Shown piece by piece: positions 16,495 to 25,782 of a stretch of 51,446 nucleotides of DNA. The notes below the pieces were generated by a model. The model was not told where the DNA came from, made no database searches, and worked only from the letters and a program-made list of their open reading frames with translations. The position numbers and the translations under genes were made by a program. Position 1 is the stretch's first letter. Each line of letters starts with the position of its first letter. The stretch is taken from NCBI GenBank assembly GCA_016786745.1, contig JAEUVS010000007.1:1-51446 (forward strand), in the 5' to 3' direction. The DNA is from Chitinophagaceae bacterium. Lineage in GTDB: Bacteria; Bacteroidota; Bacteroidia; Chitinophagales; Chitinophagaceae.

Positions 16495-16772
16495 AAGGGT
16501 TTTCTTTAGGGTTGTTTCGGATCGGGTTCTGTACGGTAATTTAACAACGGATTTTAGCCTCGGAAATTGTGTCAAACACGTGTACATTTCACCGCCTGAT
16601 TTTAACAGGTGGAAGTTAGAAACCATTCGCATCGCTCCAATGAAAAAGGCTGTCTATGTGCCCCTTATCTATGAATTTCTTATGAGATAATAAGGAGAAA
16701 TACTTATCGCCATTTATTTTATTTTGAAGGACACAAAAAACCTGTTTTATTTGAAGGCTATATAACGGGCGC

Positions 16773-17222
16773 ATGCTAAAAACTGACCAGAAAAGCACGC
16801 ATATTTTGTTCTCTGATGATGACACAGACGACGCGCTTCTGTTTACCCAGGCAGCCGACCTCATGAAATCATCTATCCTGCTTTCGTTTGCGGAAGACGG
16901 TGAGCAGCTTATGCGCTTTCTTGCCAGGGAGTCGCTGCCCGATATGATCTTCCTCGACCTCAACATGCCCGTTAAGAATGGCGTTGAATGTCTACGCGAA
17001 ATAAGATCAGATAAAAAACTCGATAACCTTCCCATCATCGTTTATACCACTTCCGATAATCCAAGAGATGTTGACACGTGTTATGAGCTTAGGGCGAACC
17101 TGTATGTAGTGAAACCCACGTCGTTCGAAAGCATCATCAAAACGTTGAAAAAAATTATCAACATCGATTTCAATTCACAGAATTTTCCCGCCCGCGAAAA
17201 TTTTATATTGGAAAGTGCGTGA
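16773..17222 (+). CDS. Single-domain response regulator
   Basis: A 149-residue stand-alone receiver domain. The acidic pocket is SDDDTDD (residues 14-20), the phosphoacceptor is D62 in FLDLNMPVKNG, the switch Thr lies in VYTTSDN and the conserved Lys in VVKPTSFE. It resembles the Rcp1/phytochrome-type receivers that relay phosphate without an output domain. About 20 residues follow the receiver. No kinase is adjacent. It is followed 19 bases later by ung, so cotranscription is possible. Confidence 0.9.
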   Translation: MLKTDQKSTHILFSDDDTDDALLFTQAADLMKSSILLSFAEDGEQLMRFLARESLPDMIFLDLNMPVKNGVECLREIRSDKKLDNLPIIVYTTSDNPRDVDTCYELRANLYVVKPTSFESIIKTLKKIINIDFNSQNFPARENFILESA

Positions 17223-17241
17223 GAGTTTGTAATTAGCGTAC

Positions 17242-17916
17242 ATGGACGTTAAAATCGAGGATAGCTGGAAAACTGTTCTTAACGACGAATTCAGCAAACC
17301 TTATTTCCTCGAAGCAGTTACATTCCTGAAAACAGAAAAGGCGCTCGGTAAAATTATTTACCCTCCCGGCTCGCTTATCTTTAATTCTTTCAACACAACA
17401 CCTTTCCACCAATTAAAAGTGGTGCTGCTCGGGCAGGACCCTTATCATGGAAAGGGACAGGCGCATGGCTTAAGTTTTTCAGTGCCCCAGGGAGTTAAAC
17501 CTCCCCCCTCGCTCATGAATATTTTTAAGGAACTGCACGACGACATCGGTATCCGGTTTCCTTCGCACGGCAACCTTACGAAATGGGCACAGCAGGGTGT
17601 GCTGTTGCTGAATGCGAGCCTCACTGTTCGTGAAAATGAACCCCTCAGCCATTCTTCTATCGGGTGGACCATGTTCACCGATTCTGTGATCAGCAAAATT
17701 TCGTCGGGCAGGAAGAATGTGGTGTTCCTGCTGTGGGGAAAATATGCCCAGCAAAAACAGGAACTGATTGATGAAACGAAACACCTGGTGCTGAAGGCGG
17801 CGCACCCCTCTCCTTTTTCCGCTAACAACGGCTTTTTCGGGTGCAGGCATTTCTCGAAAACAAATGAATACCTCGTTAAAAACGGAATAGACCCGATTGA
17901 CTGGTCGCTTAGTTAA
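17242..17916 (+). CDS. ung: Uracil-DNA glycosylase
   Basis: A 224-residue family 1 UDG that removes uracil from DNA in base excision repair. The water-activating loop is GQDPYHGKGQAHGLSFSV with catalytic D66, and the DNA-intercalation loop HPSPFSANNGFFGCRHFS carries the catalytic His. LLNASLTVRENEPLSHSSIGW is also typical. Length and start are standard. plsC begins two bases after the stop codon, indicating cotranscription. Confidence 0.97.
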   Translation: MDVKIEDSWKTVLNDEFSKPYFLEAVTFLKTEKALGKIIYPPGSLIFNSFNTTPFHQLKVVLLGQDPYHGKGQAHGLSFSVPQGVKPPPSLMNIFKELHDDIGIRFPSHGNLTKWAQQGVLLLNASLTVRENEPLSHSSIGWTMFTDSVISKISSGRKNVVFLLWGKYAQQKQELIDETKHLVLKAAHPSPFSANNGFFGCRHFSKTNEYLVKNGIDPIDWSLS

Positions 17917-17918
17917 CG

Positions 17919-18662
17919 ATGAAATTATTTAAAGAGATATTTGGGAGAATATGGGCGCTATGGGCAGCTATCGCGTTTATCGGTACGATGCTGATTTATT
18001 TAATTCCATTTCTTCTTTTTATTTATTTCAAAAAAGACCCGGATAAAACGCACAGGTTTACCTACTGGTCGCAGTATTGGATTAAGGTGTTCCTGTTTCT
18101 TGTTGCCTCGCCGTTAAAAATTAAAGGGCGAGAAAATTTTGCCCCGGGCGAAAATTACATTGTGCTGTGCAATCACAATTCATTCATGGATGTGCCCATT
18201 ACCACACCTGCTATTCCGGGTGGCAATAAAACAATTGCGAAAGTGGAACTGTCGAAAATACCGTTGTTTGGTTTACTATATAAAACCGGCAGCATCCTGG
18301 TTGACCGCAAAAGCGACATTAGCCGCAAGGAGAGTTTCTCAAAAATGAAAGACGTGCTGAAGATGGGTTTGCATATGTGCCTGTACCCCGAAGGAACGAG
18401 GAATAAAACAAAAGAGCCACTCAGGCCGTTTCATAGCGGCGCGTTCAGGCTGGCTGTAGATACCGGGAAGAGTATTGTTCCCGCGTTGATTTTTAATACA
18501 AGAAAGGTTTTGCCGGCTGATAAAACTTTTTATGCGATGCCGCATCGTGTGGAGATCCATTTTCTTCCCCCGATGGAGGTAATGGAAGACGAGAGTGCGG
18601 AGGCGCTGCGCGAAAGAGTATTTGGTGTGATGAAGGAATACTATCAAAGAAATTCTAAGTAA
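17919..18662 (+). CDS. plsC: 1-acyl-sn-glycerol-3-phosphate acyltransferase
   Basis: A 247-residue membrane-bound acyltransferase that makes phosphatidic acid from lysophosphatidic acid. An N-terminal membrane segment (about 12-36) precedes the HX4D motif (H86 to D91 in NHNSFMD). The second motif appears as YPEGTRNKTKEPLRPFHSGAFRLA and the final one as VPALIF. It follows ung by two bases. It is convergent with the LptD-like gene across an A/T-rich gap. Confidence 0.92.
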   Translation: MKLFKEIFGRIWALWAAIAFIGTMLIYLIPFLLFIYFKKDPDKTHRFTYWSQYWIKVFLFLVASPLKIKGRENFAPGENYIVLCNHNSFMDVPITTPAIPGGNKTIAKVELSKIPLFGLLYKTGSILVDRKSDISRKESFSKMKDVLKMGLHMCLYPEGTRNKTKEPLRPFHSGAFRLAVDTGKSIVPALIFNTRKVLPADKTFYAMPHRVEIHFLPPMEVMEDESAEALRERVFGVMKEYYQRNSK

Positions 18663-18698
18663 AAAAAATTCTTTTTTTCTTTTCTTTTCTTTAAAAAA
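18661..18698. other. Homopolymer-rich gap between convergent genes
   Basis: Eight A (18661-18668), a 24-base uninterrupted pyrimidine tract with regularly spaced C (18669-18692), then six A. The A-run and T-run can pair weakly and may act as a bidirectional terminator. The tract contains a mirror-like CTTTTCTTTTC pattern. Confidence 0.5.
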
Positions 18699-21407
18699 CT
18701 ACCCCCCGTAAAAACTCCTGGTCCTGTTAATGCGCAAATCACGAAGTATCCCCGACTTCGGCGAAATCGTAATATTGAACGACCGGTAAATACCCACAGG
18801 CGTAACGTTTATAGACATCTGCCAGCAATGCATTTCCCGCGAAATAAACATCGTCAGCATCTGAATTTTTGAAGTCTTGAAATCATAATAAGAATTCAAA
18901 CCCATTTTCCACCGCGGAGTAAGATTAAAATCCCCGCCTATACTCGCATTCGAATTTATTTCCGTTTCAAAACCTGTATAATCCCGCTTAAACCGCCTGT
19001 AAAAACTTAACGAATACGAAATATTCACCGACCACGGAATGTTGAAATCCGCGAACTCCGACGGATTTTGCCTCGCATACTCCACCTGCGACATCTGCTC
19101 CTCCATGGTAAGCGGCGGCATATTCTCGTCAATCACATCTTCCTCTTCAGGCGCATTTTCTTTTTTCTTGCTCTGGAAACTTGTTGAAATCGCGATGTTC
19201 CCGCTGGTGATTTGTCCAAGCGAAAATTTTCCTCCCTTCCATGCAAGCGTATCCACCCTGTCGCCGAACCTGTCGGTTTTATAAGGATCCACAGTTGCGC
19301 CGGCGGTCAAATTTACCTTATCAAACAACGTGCTCCTCACGTAAAGCGAGATGTTCGACAACGCAAACGAATCGGCCATCAGGTTGTACGAACCGTTAAA
19401 ACCAAAACCATCAATCAACCTGATTTTTTTGAGACCACCTTCAGCAGTGTCTTTTTTAGATCTCACTTTTGCCTCAATATTATTATCCAATCCAAAACTG
19501 ATACCACCGAATGTGCCGCCACCAAACGGCGAGAATATCGATCCCTCGTATTTTGAGAACCTCACTTCCCTGCCCTCTTTGTTAAGCCGCGTTTTGTAAA
19601 AGTCGCCCGCAGTAAGATCAGGTTTGTAACTCAGGGCCACTGTGGGTCGGATCACGTGGCGTATTGCCCTGATCGGACTGTTCTTTCCAAACTTTTCGAT
19701 CTTTCCGAAAAGCGCGGTACTTAAGCTTAGGCTAAACGAAACATCGTGCTGTGTATAAAAGCCTTTGTTGATAGTTGTGTCCACTTTCTGCTCCGCATCG
19801 TTCCAGGTACGAATAAATTGCTGCGAAAACCATTTATTGCTGTAAGATATTCCCGGCGCAATCTGTAAAGGACCAACCGGTGGCAGCGACAATTGTATCG
19901 GGATGTTATGCTGTGCGCCCCACTCCAGCGTATCGAGAATTCTTGAAAAGGAGAAGAGTGAATCGTAAAAATTGATTTGGTTCGCGAAGCTCGAGTTGAG
20001 CCCGATACCTAACTTCTCATACCATTTTGGGGTTCCCGCGTAATCCTGCCGTTGAAACGGATAAAAGGTATTAGCGGTAAAGCCCACGTTGGGTAATGTA
20101 ACCCTCACCTCTCTTGTATTGTTATTCTGGCTGTGGTTGGCGCTGGCCGTAAGGTTAAACGCGTCCCACGTCTTGGAATAACTGATTGACGAGGTCATCA
20201 TGTTCTGGTAATTCACACGCGGGTCGCCACCCTGGTAAAGCCTGTTGAATTTTGTTGAACCCGCATTTACGTTTGCCGAAAAGCTCTGCCCGGGGCGCGC
20301 CTTACCATCAACAGTATGGCTCCAGTTGATGCGGAACGTTCGCTGGTCCGTAAAATCCTGTTTCGGGTCTTCGCTGATCATTCGTGTGCGCTGCACCGTT
20401 AGCAGCATGCGGCCGTTATACCGGTATCTCACCCGGTAGGTCGGTGTAAGGTTTAGCGTCCATCCACCATAGGTATATATGTCGCCGCGCGCCTCTATAT
20501 CGAAATTATCGTTGAATACTTTGTAGTATCCCATGTTCTGCAGGCCGAGTCCAAACTGTTCGTTGGCAGTGAACTGTGGTGGAAGGAAGCCGGAATGGCG
20601 CCCCTGCGAAATGGGAAATATGCCGAAAGGAAGATAAACAGGTATGGGCACGCCTTCGAATTCAGGGTGAATGGGCCCGGATACGGCCAGTTTTTTATTC
20701 ACCAATTTCATTTTTTTCGTCACGAACGCAAAGTGCGGAGTATCGAGGTTACACGTGGTAAACTCACCACGGTAGGCAAAAAAATCGTTCTGGCCGACTT
20801 TTTTCACTTTTTCTCCCTGTATAAAAATCTCTCCCTGCTGTGTAAGGGTATTTTTAGTGAGACCCTTCTGCGTTTTCGTATTATACTGGATTTCGTCGGA
20901 CTCCATGGTGGTTTCACCCTGTGTCATTTTAGGCTTCGCGACGGGATAGCCTGTCGAGTCGCGCCGCGACCGTGCTGTAACGATCTTCGTTTCCTGGTCA
21001 ATCTCTATACTGTCCGACGTGAGTTCAGTATCTCCTTTCTTCACCGACCCCTGGCTGTAGAGGATGATTTTTTTTTCGGGCACGAGAAAAACGATGGAAT
21101 CCGAAGCAGCGTAGTCTATTGGCGCGTCGAGTGTATCTTTCGAAAGCTGCACATTTAGTGTGTCGGTAACCGGTACAAGGGAATCAGTTGCGTTGACACT
21201 GTCTTTTGCCGGCGGCAATGTATCGGAAACGGGAAGGGTATCACGCACGGCAGGTTTGGGTAATGTGTCGGCGCGGGGAGTTAAAGGCTTGTAAATTTTT
21301 TGAGACGATGCATCATTTGAATAAAAAATCGTCGTTATTGAAATCAGGAAGACGCATAAAAACCGCAGGGAACTGGAATTTGGGCTATTTTTGCGTCCGT
21401 CGCTCAT
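18699..21407 (-). CDS. LptD-like LPS assembly outer-membrane protein
   Basis: A 902-residue protein of the Bacteroidota LptD_2 type, expected to insert lipopolysaccharide into the outer leaflet. The frame is open to 21530, but the ATG at 21407 precedes a signal peptide (LRFLCVFLISITTIFYSNDASSQ) and lies 14 bases after a perfect -7 element. After a Pro/Asp/Thr-rich linker with repeated DTLP motifs (about residues 40-105), residues about 110-240 form the OstA-like beta-jellyroll (SQGSVKKGDTELTSDSIEIDQ). VPIPVYLPFGIFPISQGRHSGFLPPQF follows, and the remainder is a large barrel. Divergent from the amidase - MlaD - OstA genes, which fits an LPS-export role. Confidence 0.87.
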   Translation of the reverse strand: MSDGRKNSPNSSSLRFLCVFLISITTIFYSNDASSQKIYKPLTPRADTLPKPAVRDTLPVSDTLPPAKDSVNATDSLVPVTDTLNVQLSKDTLDAPIDYAASDSIVFLVPEKKIILYSQGSVKKGDTELTSDSIEIDQETKIVTARSRRDSTGYPVAKPKMTQGETTMESDEIQYNTKTQKGLTKNTLTQQGEIFIQGEKVKKVGQNDFFAYRGEFTTCNLDTPHFAFVTKKMKLVNKKLAVSGPIHPEFEGVPIPVYLPFGIFPISQGRHSGFLPPQFTANEQFGLGLQNMGYYKVFNDNFDIEARGDIYTYGGWTLNLTPTYRVRYRYNGRMLLTVQRTRMISEDPKQDFTDQRTFRINWSHTVDGKARPGQSFSANVNAGSTKFNRLYQGGDPRVNYQNMMTSSISYSKTWDAFNLTASANHSQNNNTREVRVTLPNVGFTANTFYPFQRQDYAGTPKWYEKLGIGLNSSFANQINFYDSLFSFSRILDTLEWGAQHNIPIQLSLPPVGPLQIAPGISYSNKWFSQQFIRTWNDAEQKVDTTINKGFYTQHDVSFSLSLSTALFGKIEKFGKNSPIRAIRHVIRPTVALSYKPDLTAGDFYKTRLNKEGREVRFSKYEGSIFSPFGGGTFGGISFGLDNNIEAKVRSKKDTAEGGLKKIRLIDGFGFNGSYNLMADSFALSNISLYVRSTLFDKVNLTAGATVDPYKTDRFGDRVDTLAWKGGKFSLGQITSGNIAISTSFQSKKKENAPEEEDVIDENMPPLTMEEQMSQVEYARQNPSEFADFNIPWSVNISYSLSFYRRFKRDYTGFETEINSNASIGGDFNLTPRWKMGLNSYYDFKTSKIQMLTMFISREMHCWQMSINVTPVGIYRSFNITISPKSGILRDLRINRTRSFYGG

Positions 21408-21421
21408 AAGTAGATAGTGGG

Positions 21422-21429
21422 CAAAAGTA
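21422..21429 (-). promoter_or_regulatory. -7 element upstream of the LptD-like gene
   Basis: A perfect TACTTTTG on the minus strand, 14 bases before the ATG at 21407. It implies a leader of about 10 bases and rules against the longer frame starting at 21530. Confidence 0.5.
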
Positions 21430-21486
21430 GCTATAAATGCATTAAGATTATGTGAAGATTGCCCAATAGAAATTGATTTGAAAACT

Positions 21487-22395
21487 ATGATCAGCAGACC
21501 GTTAAACTTCTTATTATCCATTCTCCTCATTGCTGTACCATTTACTTTTACAGCGTTAAATTCTTCGGCTCAACAGAAGGCACAATTACGTACGATCATA
21601 GTTGATGCGGGCCATGGAGGGAAAGCGACAGGCGCCAAGGGCACTTATTCGTACGAAAAAGATATCTGCCTGGATATCGCGTTAAAACTCGGAAAAAAAC
21701 TTGAAACAGAATTTCCGGATCTTAAAATTTTGTACACGCGCACAACAGATGCCTACACCGACAACAGGTGGAGGGCCGATTTCGCAAATTCAAACAAAGG
21801 TGACCTTTTCATTTCAATCCACGTAAATGCCGCGCCAAAAATAAGGCATCGCAAATTTGCCGGCTATCGCACCCAAACATATTATACAGGAAAAGGAAGT
21901 AAAAGAAAAAAACATACCCGCAAGGTTCCGAGATATACAGTTTACTATACCGACAATCCTTCGATGGGCACCGAAACATACATCTGGGCCGCCGACAGGG
22001 CCGATGAAAAGGAAGAATTTATCGGAGCAGATGTTAACAGCCCTGAAGTAGAACTTGATTCTACAGAATACGCACCCGATATTACTGACCCCGAGTTTAA
22101 AGCAAAAGCATTACTCTGGACGAAACGGTACTTCGACAAGAGTTACATGCTCGCATCATTTGTTGAAGAATCTTTTATCGGCGAAGGACGGTTCAGCCGC
22201 GGAGTGAAACAAAGAAACGAAAAAGGAATATGGGTGCTGCAGGCTACGGCGATGCCAAGCGTTCTCGTTGAAACGGGCTTTATCACTTATAAAAAAGACG
22301 AAGATTATCTTAACAGTGAAGCCGGGCAAAATGCTGTTGCCGATAATGTGTTGGCCGCAGTAAAAAAGTATAAGCAGGTAACAGAGGGGAAATAA
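21487..22395 (+). CDS. N-acetylmuramoyl-L-alanine amidase
   Basis: A 302-residue amidase_3 family zinc enzyme that cuts the bond between MurNAc and the peptide stem of peptidoglycan. I choose the ATG at 21487; a TTG three codons earlier is possible. A signal peptide (about residues 1-29, ending SSAQQ) targets the periplasm. Zinc ligands are in VDAGHGG, YEKDICLDIA and ISIHVNAA, and the catalytic Glu is in PSVLVETGFIT. A long insertion between the third ligand and the catalytic Glu (about 120-255, containing two Lys/Arg-rich stretches) resembles the regulatory insert of AmiC-type enzymes. Divergent from lptD and followed by the MlaD gene. Confidence 0.92.
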   Translation: MISRPLNFLLSILLIAVPFTFTALNSSAQQKAQLRTIIVDAGHGGKATGAKGTYSYEKDICLDIALKLGKKLETEFPDLKILYTRTTDAYTDNRWRADFANSNKGDLFISIHVNAAPKIRHRKFAGYRTQTYYTGKGSKRKKHTRKVPRYTVYYTDNPSMGTETYIWAADRADEKEEFIGADVNSPEVELDSTEYAPDITDPEFKAKALLWTKRYFDKSYMLASFVEESFIGEGRFSRGVKQRNEKGIWVLQATAMPSVLVETGFITYKKDEDYLNSEAGQNAVADNVLAAVKKYKQVTEGK

Positions 22396-22432
22396 TTGGC
22401 GGTATGGTTTTTTATGTACAATTTTATCTTTT
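22396..22432 (+). promoter_or_regulatory. Possible promoter of the MlaD gene
   Basis: TTGGCGGTAT then TTTTTTAT starts immediately after the amidase stop codon, as it does upstream of topA. Candidate -7 elements are TACAATTT (22417-22424) and TATCTTTT (22425-22432), each imperfect. Confidence 0.3.
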
Positions 22433-22465
22433 CTTAACAGATCGGATATACTAAAAAACCTCTTC

Positions 22466-23452
22466 ATGAAGATCTCAAATGAAACTAAAGTAGGCGCGCT
22501 GACGGCAATTGCGATAGTGATACTCATTATGGGATTTAATTTTCTGAAGGGCAGGAACCTTACCGAAAGGAGCGATAAAGTAATGAGCGTGTTCCCCGAT
22601 ATCAAAGGGCTCCAGGTTTCAAATCCAGTTTACATTAAAGGATTACAGGTAGGAAAAGTTTACGAGATGCATGAAAAAGACAACGATCTTTCGGGCATCA
22701 TAGTCACCTTCACGCTCACAAAAAACATTAACATCCCCGATAATTCTGTCGCGATAATTAACAGCGACCTGCTCGGAAGCAATTCTCTCGAGATAAGAAT
22801 GGGTGACAGCAAAACATTTATTGGCCACGGCGATACGTTGCAGACTACCCAGAAGCTCGGCATCATGACCGAAATCACAAACAGCCTGAACCCCGCGCTG
22901 AACAACGTAAATAAAACACTTGCTTCACTCGACGGTCTTATACAACAGCTTAGCTCAACGCTTGATCCGAAAACGCAGGGAAACCTGCAGAGCATCATTG
23001 CTTCTCTTTCATCAACTTCGCAACAACTCGAAAAACTGATCGCCGCGCAAAGCGCAGCGCTCGGAAAAACGATTACTAATGTCGAAACCATCACCGGCGC
23101 CTTCGCAAGAAACAGCGGCAAAATTGATACTACACTTGCCAATCTTCAAAAAACAACGGGTAGCCTTGCTGATGCACAAATTGATCAGACATTGCAGTCG
23201 GTACGCTCCACAATGGCCAAACTTGAACAAACACTTACTGCGGTGAACAGTAAAAATGGCACGGTGGGCATGTTGTTAAATGATCGCCAATTGTACAACG
23301 AGCTGCGAATGACAAATCGCAGTTTAACTACATTGCTCGACGATATTCGCGTGAATCCTAGAAGGTATCTGAGCGTTTCCGTTTTTGGAAAGAAACAAAA
23401 ATCGGGACCTATTCTGCAACCAATAACGTATGACTCGACACAGGGAAACTAA
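22466..23452 (+). CDS. MlaD/MCE-family lipid transport protein
   Basis: A 328-residue inner-membrane-anchored periplasmic protein. A single N-terminal helix (about residues 9-27, VGALTAIAIVILIMGF) precedes one MCE domain (about 36-112) with FPDIKGLQVSNPVYIKGLQVGKV and SDLLGSNSLEIRMG. The remaining 200 residues are Ser/Thr/Leu/Gln-rich and predicted coiled. MCE proteins bind lipids as hexameric rings in transport systems such as Mla. No permease or ATPase gene is adjacent, so the ABC partner is elsewhere. The OstA-like gene begins one base after the stop codon, a tight translational link to LPS transport. Confidence 0.9.
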   Translation: MKISNETKVGALTAIAIVILIMGFNFLKGRNLTERSDKVMSVFPDIKGLQVSNPVYIKGLQVGKVYEMHEKDNDLSGIIVTFTLTKNINIPDNSVAIINSDLLGSNSLEIRMGDSKTFIGHGDTLQTTQKLGIMTEITNSLNPALNNVNKTLASLDGLIQQLSSTLDPKTQGNLQSIIASLSSTSQQLEKLIAAQSAALGKTITNVETITGAFARNSGKIDTTLANLQKTTGSLADAQIDQTLQSVRSTMAKLEQTLTAVNSKNGTVGMLLNDRQLYNELRMTNRSLTTLLDDIRVNPRRYLSVSVFGKKQKSGPILQPITYDSTQGN

Positions 23453-23453
23453 G

Positions 23454-25238
23454 ATGAAATTTACCGCCCTCCCTGGTTTTCTGATTTTCGTTTCTCTTTA
23501 TACGTCAGCCCAGGTACCACCACCCTCAAGCAAAGCCGATTCCCTCAACCAGGCCAACCAGAGAAATATCGATACACTCAACAGCGATACTTCGAAAGTT
23601 GTAGAAATATTAAGTGCGCAGCGATACGGCTATTCAAAAAAAGATTCAGTCAACGAACTGCTGCTGCTCGTTGGAAAAGTAGCTTTGAAACAGGCAGGAA
23701 CTATTTTTTATGCCGACAGCGCCGTATATAATAAAAACGACAGGTTCGTTGAAGCGTTTAAAAATGTTCATATCAACGACCGCGACAGCGTGCACGCTTA
23801 TTCCGATTACCTGATTTATCACACCGATACAAAAGTGGCGTTCCTTAAAAAGAAAGTGCGGCTAACGGATGGACAAAGCACGCTATACACCGAAGAATTG
23901 CAGTACGACGTAACGCCGAAAGTAGGTGTTTACAGGAATGGAGGAAGAGTGGTGAACGGCACATCGGTACTTACGAGCGATGAAGGAACTTATTATGCGG
24001 ATTTGAAAGATTTTTATTTTAAGGATGATGTAAAGCTGAAGGATCCACAATACTATCTTGAATCGGATTCACTTCTATATAACACCAACACAGAAATAGC
24101 AACGTTTATTTCAGACACTTATATTGAAGACAGTGTTAAGCGCACTATCCGTACAAAAGAAGGTTACTACGATCTTAAGAATAAAAACGCTTCGTTCGGA
24201 CAACGCCCCACTATCCACGACGGATCGATGATCATTATAGCGAATAATGTGGATACCGACGACCGAACCGGTATGAGTGTATTAACCGGCAACGCAATTT
24301 TCCGCGACACAGCAGAAGGATTGACCGTGCGGGGAAACCTGATTACATCAAACCGCGCGACAGGTTCGATGGTCGCCACCCAGCGGCCCGTGATGGTGAT
24401 TACACAGGACAAAGACAGTACGTTTATTACGGCGGATACATTGTACTCAGGAAGATTGAGTGAATTGCCGGTAGTTGATACCGTTCAGTCCGACTCGTCT
24501 ATTGCAGAAATCGTCGACACTTCCGCTTCAGGTTCCAATACCGATTCGGTAGCAAAGACTATAATCGTAGATTCTGCCGCCAAACAAAGGGTACGAACGA
24601 ACGATACATTGCTCATTAAAACATCTCCTCAAAAAAATCCTCCCGTTGTAACAGTTACCAATGATAGCGCCGACCGGTTTTTCCGGGCATACTATAATGT
24701 GCGTGTATTTTCGGATTCGTTGCAGGCCGTGTGCGACAGTCTTTTTTATTCAGGGAAAGATTCAATATTCAGATTGTTTAACGAACCGGTGGTTTGGTCG
24801 GGGGAGAGCCAGGTGACGGGTGATACAATTTACATGTACACAAAAAACAAAAAACCTCACGAGCTGTATGTTTTTGAAAACGGGTTGATGGTGAATAAAA
24901 CCGGCTCGAACATGTACAATCAAATTAAAGGCAACCGGCTGTTCGGATATTTTAAAGAAGGTGAGATTGATAACATCCGCGCAAAAGGAAATGCGGAAAG
25001 CATTTACTATGCGAAAGATGAAGAAGAAAAAATTATCGGTATAAATAAGGCCACCTCCGACATTATCGACATGCGCTTTAAAAACAAAGAGCTGAATAAG
25101 GTGGTTTTTATAAGCGCTGTTACCGGCACCATGCTTCCGTTTACACAGGCCTCCGAGGACGACAGGAGACTGCGCAACTTCAAATGGCACGAGGACAGGC
25201 GTCCAAAATCTAAATTTGAGTTAATGAGTAGCGACTGA
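23454..25238 (+). CDS. OstA-like (LptA-type) periplasmic protein
   Basis: A 594-residue secreted protein. The ATG at 23454 lies one base after the MlaD stop and precedes a signal peptide (MKFTALPGFLIFVSLYTSAQ). Residues about 55-300 contain repeated OstA-like strands (AGTIFYADSAVYNKNDRFVEAFKN, LYTEELQYDVTPKVGVYRNGG), each a jellyroll rung as in LptA. About 330-400 is a Ser/Asp/Thr-rich linker, and further OstA-like strands follow (SDSLQAVCDSLFYSGKDSIFRLFNEPVVW). By homology it would form part of the periplasmic LPS bridge to LptD. It is much longer than E. coli LptA, so it may span more of the periplasm. Confidence 0.87.
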   Translation: MKFTALPGFLIFVSLYTSAQVPPPSSKADSLNQANQRNIDTLNSDTSKVVEILSAQRYGYSKKDSVNELLLLVGKVALKQAGTIFYADSAVYNKNDRFVEAFKNVHINDRDSVHAYSDYLIYHTDTKVAFLKKKVRLTDGQSTLYTEELQYDVTPKVGVYRNGGRVVNGTSVLTSDEGTYYADLKDFYFKDDVKLKDPQYYLESDSLLYNTNTEIATFISDTYIEDSVKRTIRTKEGYYDLKNKNASFGQRPTIHDGSMIIIANNVDTDDRTGMSVLTGNAIFRDTAEGLTVRGNLITSNRATGSMVATQRPVMVITQDKDSTFITADTLYSGRLSELPVVDTVQSDSSIAEIVDTSASGSNTDSVAKTIIVDSAAKQRVRTNDTLLIKTSPQKNPPVVTVTNDSADRFFRAYYNVRVFSDSLQAVCDSLFYSGKDSIFRLFNEPVVWSGESQVTGDTIYMYTKNKKPHELYVFENGLMVNKTGSNMYNQIKGNRLFGYFKEGEIDNIRAKGNAESIYYAKDEEEKIIGINKATSDIIDMRFKNKELNKVVFISAVTGTMLPFTQASEDDRRLRNFKWHEDRRPKSKFELMSSD

Positions 25239-25310
25239 TTAAACTATGTTAAAAGAAAGTCGTCCGATACCGTATGGCATAATATTACGTTACCCATTTT
25301 AAATCAACAT

Positions 25311-25778
25311 ATGAAGTCGCTCCTGCTCATTGCGCTTGTATCCACATGTTTTATTTGTTCATCATCAGCACAGGAAATGTCCGGTGAACCAGGTTACCGT
25401 TTCGGTTTGGGAGTGAGGCTAAGTAACTCCACGCCTACTCTTAACAATTCCATCACAGGAAAATATTTTGTTACGAACCAGAACGCGGTCGAAGGAATTC
25501 TTTCGTTTGGTTCGCGGTTTGGTGTTGGCGCCCTGCTTGAAATTCATAAGCCGACAAACATTGAAGGACTGCGTTGGTTCTATGGTGGTGGTGCGTATGT
25601 TGGATTCGAAAACTCGAAAACATACCTGGGCCCAACGGGCATCATCGGTATTGACTACAAGTTTGCGAATGTACCCATTAACCTTTCAGTTGATTACAAG
25701 CCCGAACTCGACTTTCTTCCCGAAATTAATTTCGTTCCCGACGCTTTTGCGTTTTCAGTACGATTTGCATTGAAATAG
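25311..25778 (+). CDS. Small secreted beta-barrel-like protein
   Basis: A 155-residue protein with a clear signal peptide (MKSLLLIALVSTCFICSSSAQ). The mature part has short alternating strands with Gly and aromatic residues (YRFGLGVRLSN, GRFGVGALLEI-like, WFYGGGAYVGFEN, GIIGIDYKF), and ends AFSVRFALK. This looks like a small 8-stranded outer-membrane barrel of the type often annotated only as outer membrane beta-barrel protein. No ligand or partner can be named. It sits 72 bases after the OstA-like gene and converges closely with the SpmAB gene. Confidence 0.72.
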   Translation: MKSLLLIALVSTCFICSSSAQEMSGEPGYRFGLGVRLSNSTPTLNNSITGKYFVTNQNAVEGILSFGSRFGVGALLEIHKPTNIEGLRWFYGGGAYVGFENSKTYLGPTGIIGIDYKFANVPINLSVDYKPELDFLPEINFVPDAFAFSVRFALK

Positions 25779-25782
25779 TCGC

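Noticed and set aside
16576..16583. Palindrome ACACGTGT as an operator
   Set aside because: A single 8-base palindrome is expected by chance, and it lies inside the untranslated part upstream of the small paralogue without a second copy.
16663..16695. Hairpin CCTTATCT/AGATAATAAGG in the 278-base gap before the response regulator
   Set aside because: The stem is A/T-rich with a 14-base loop and mismatched spacing, and lacks a T-tract; likely chance. A second weak stem at about 16593-16613 is no better.
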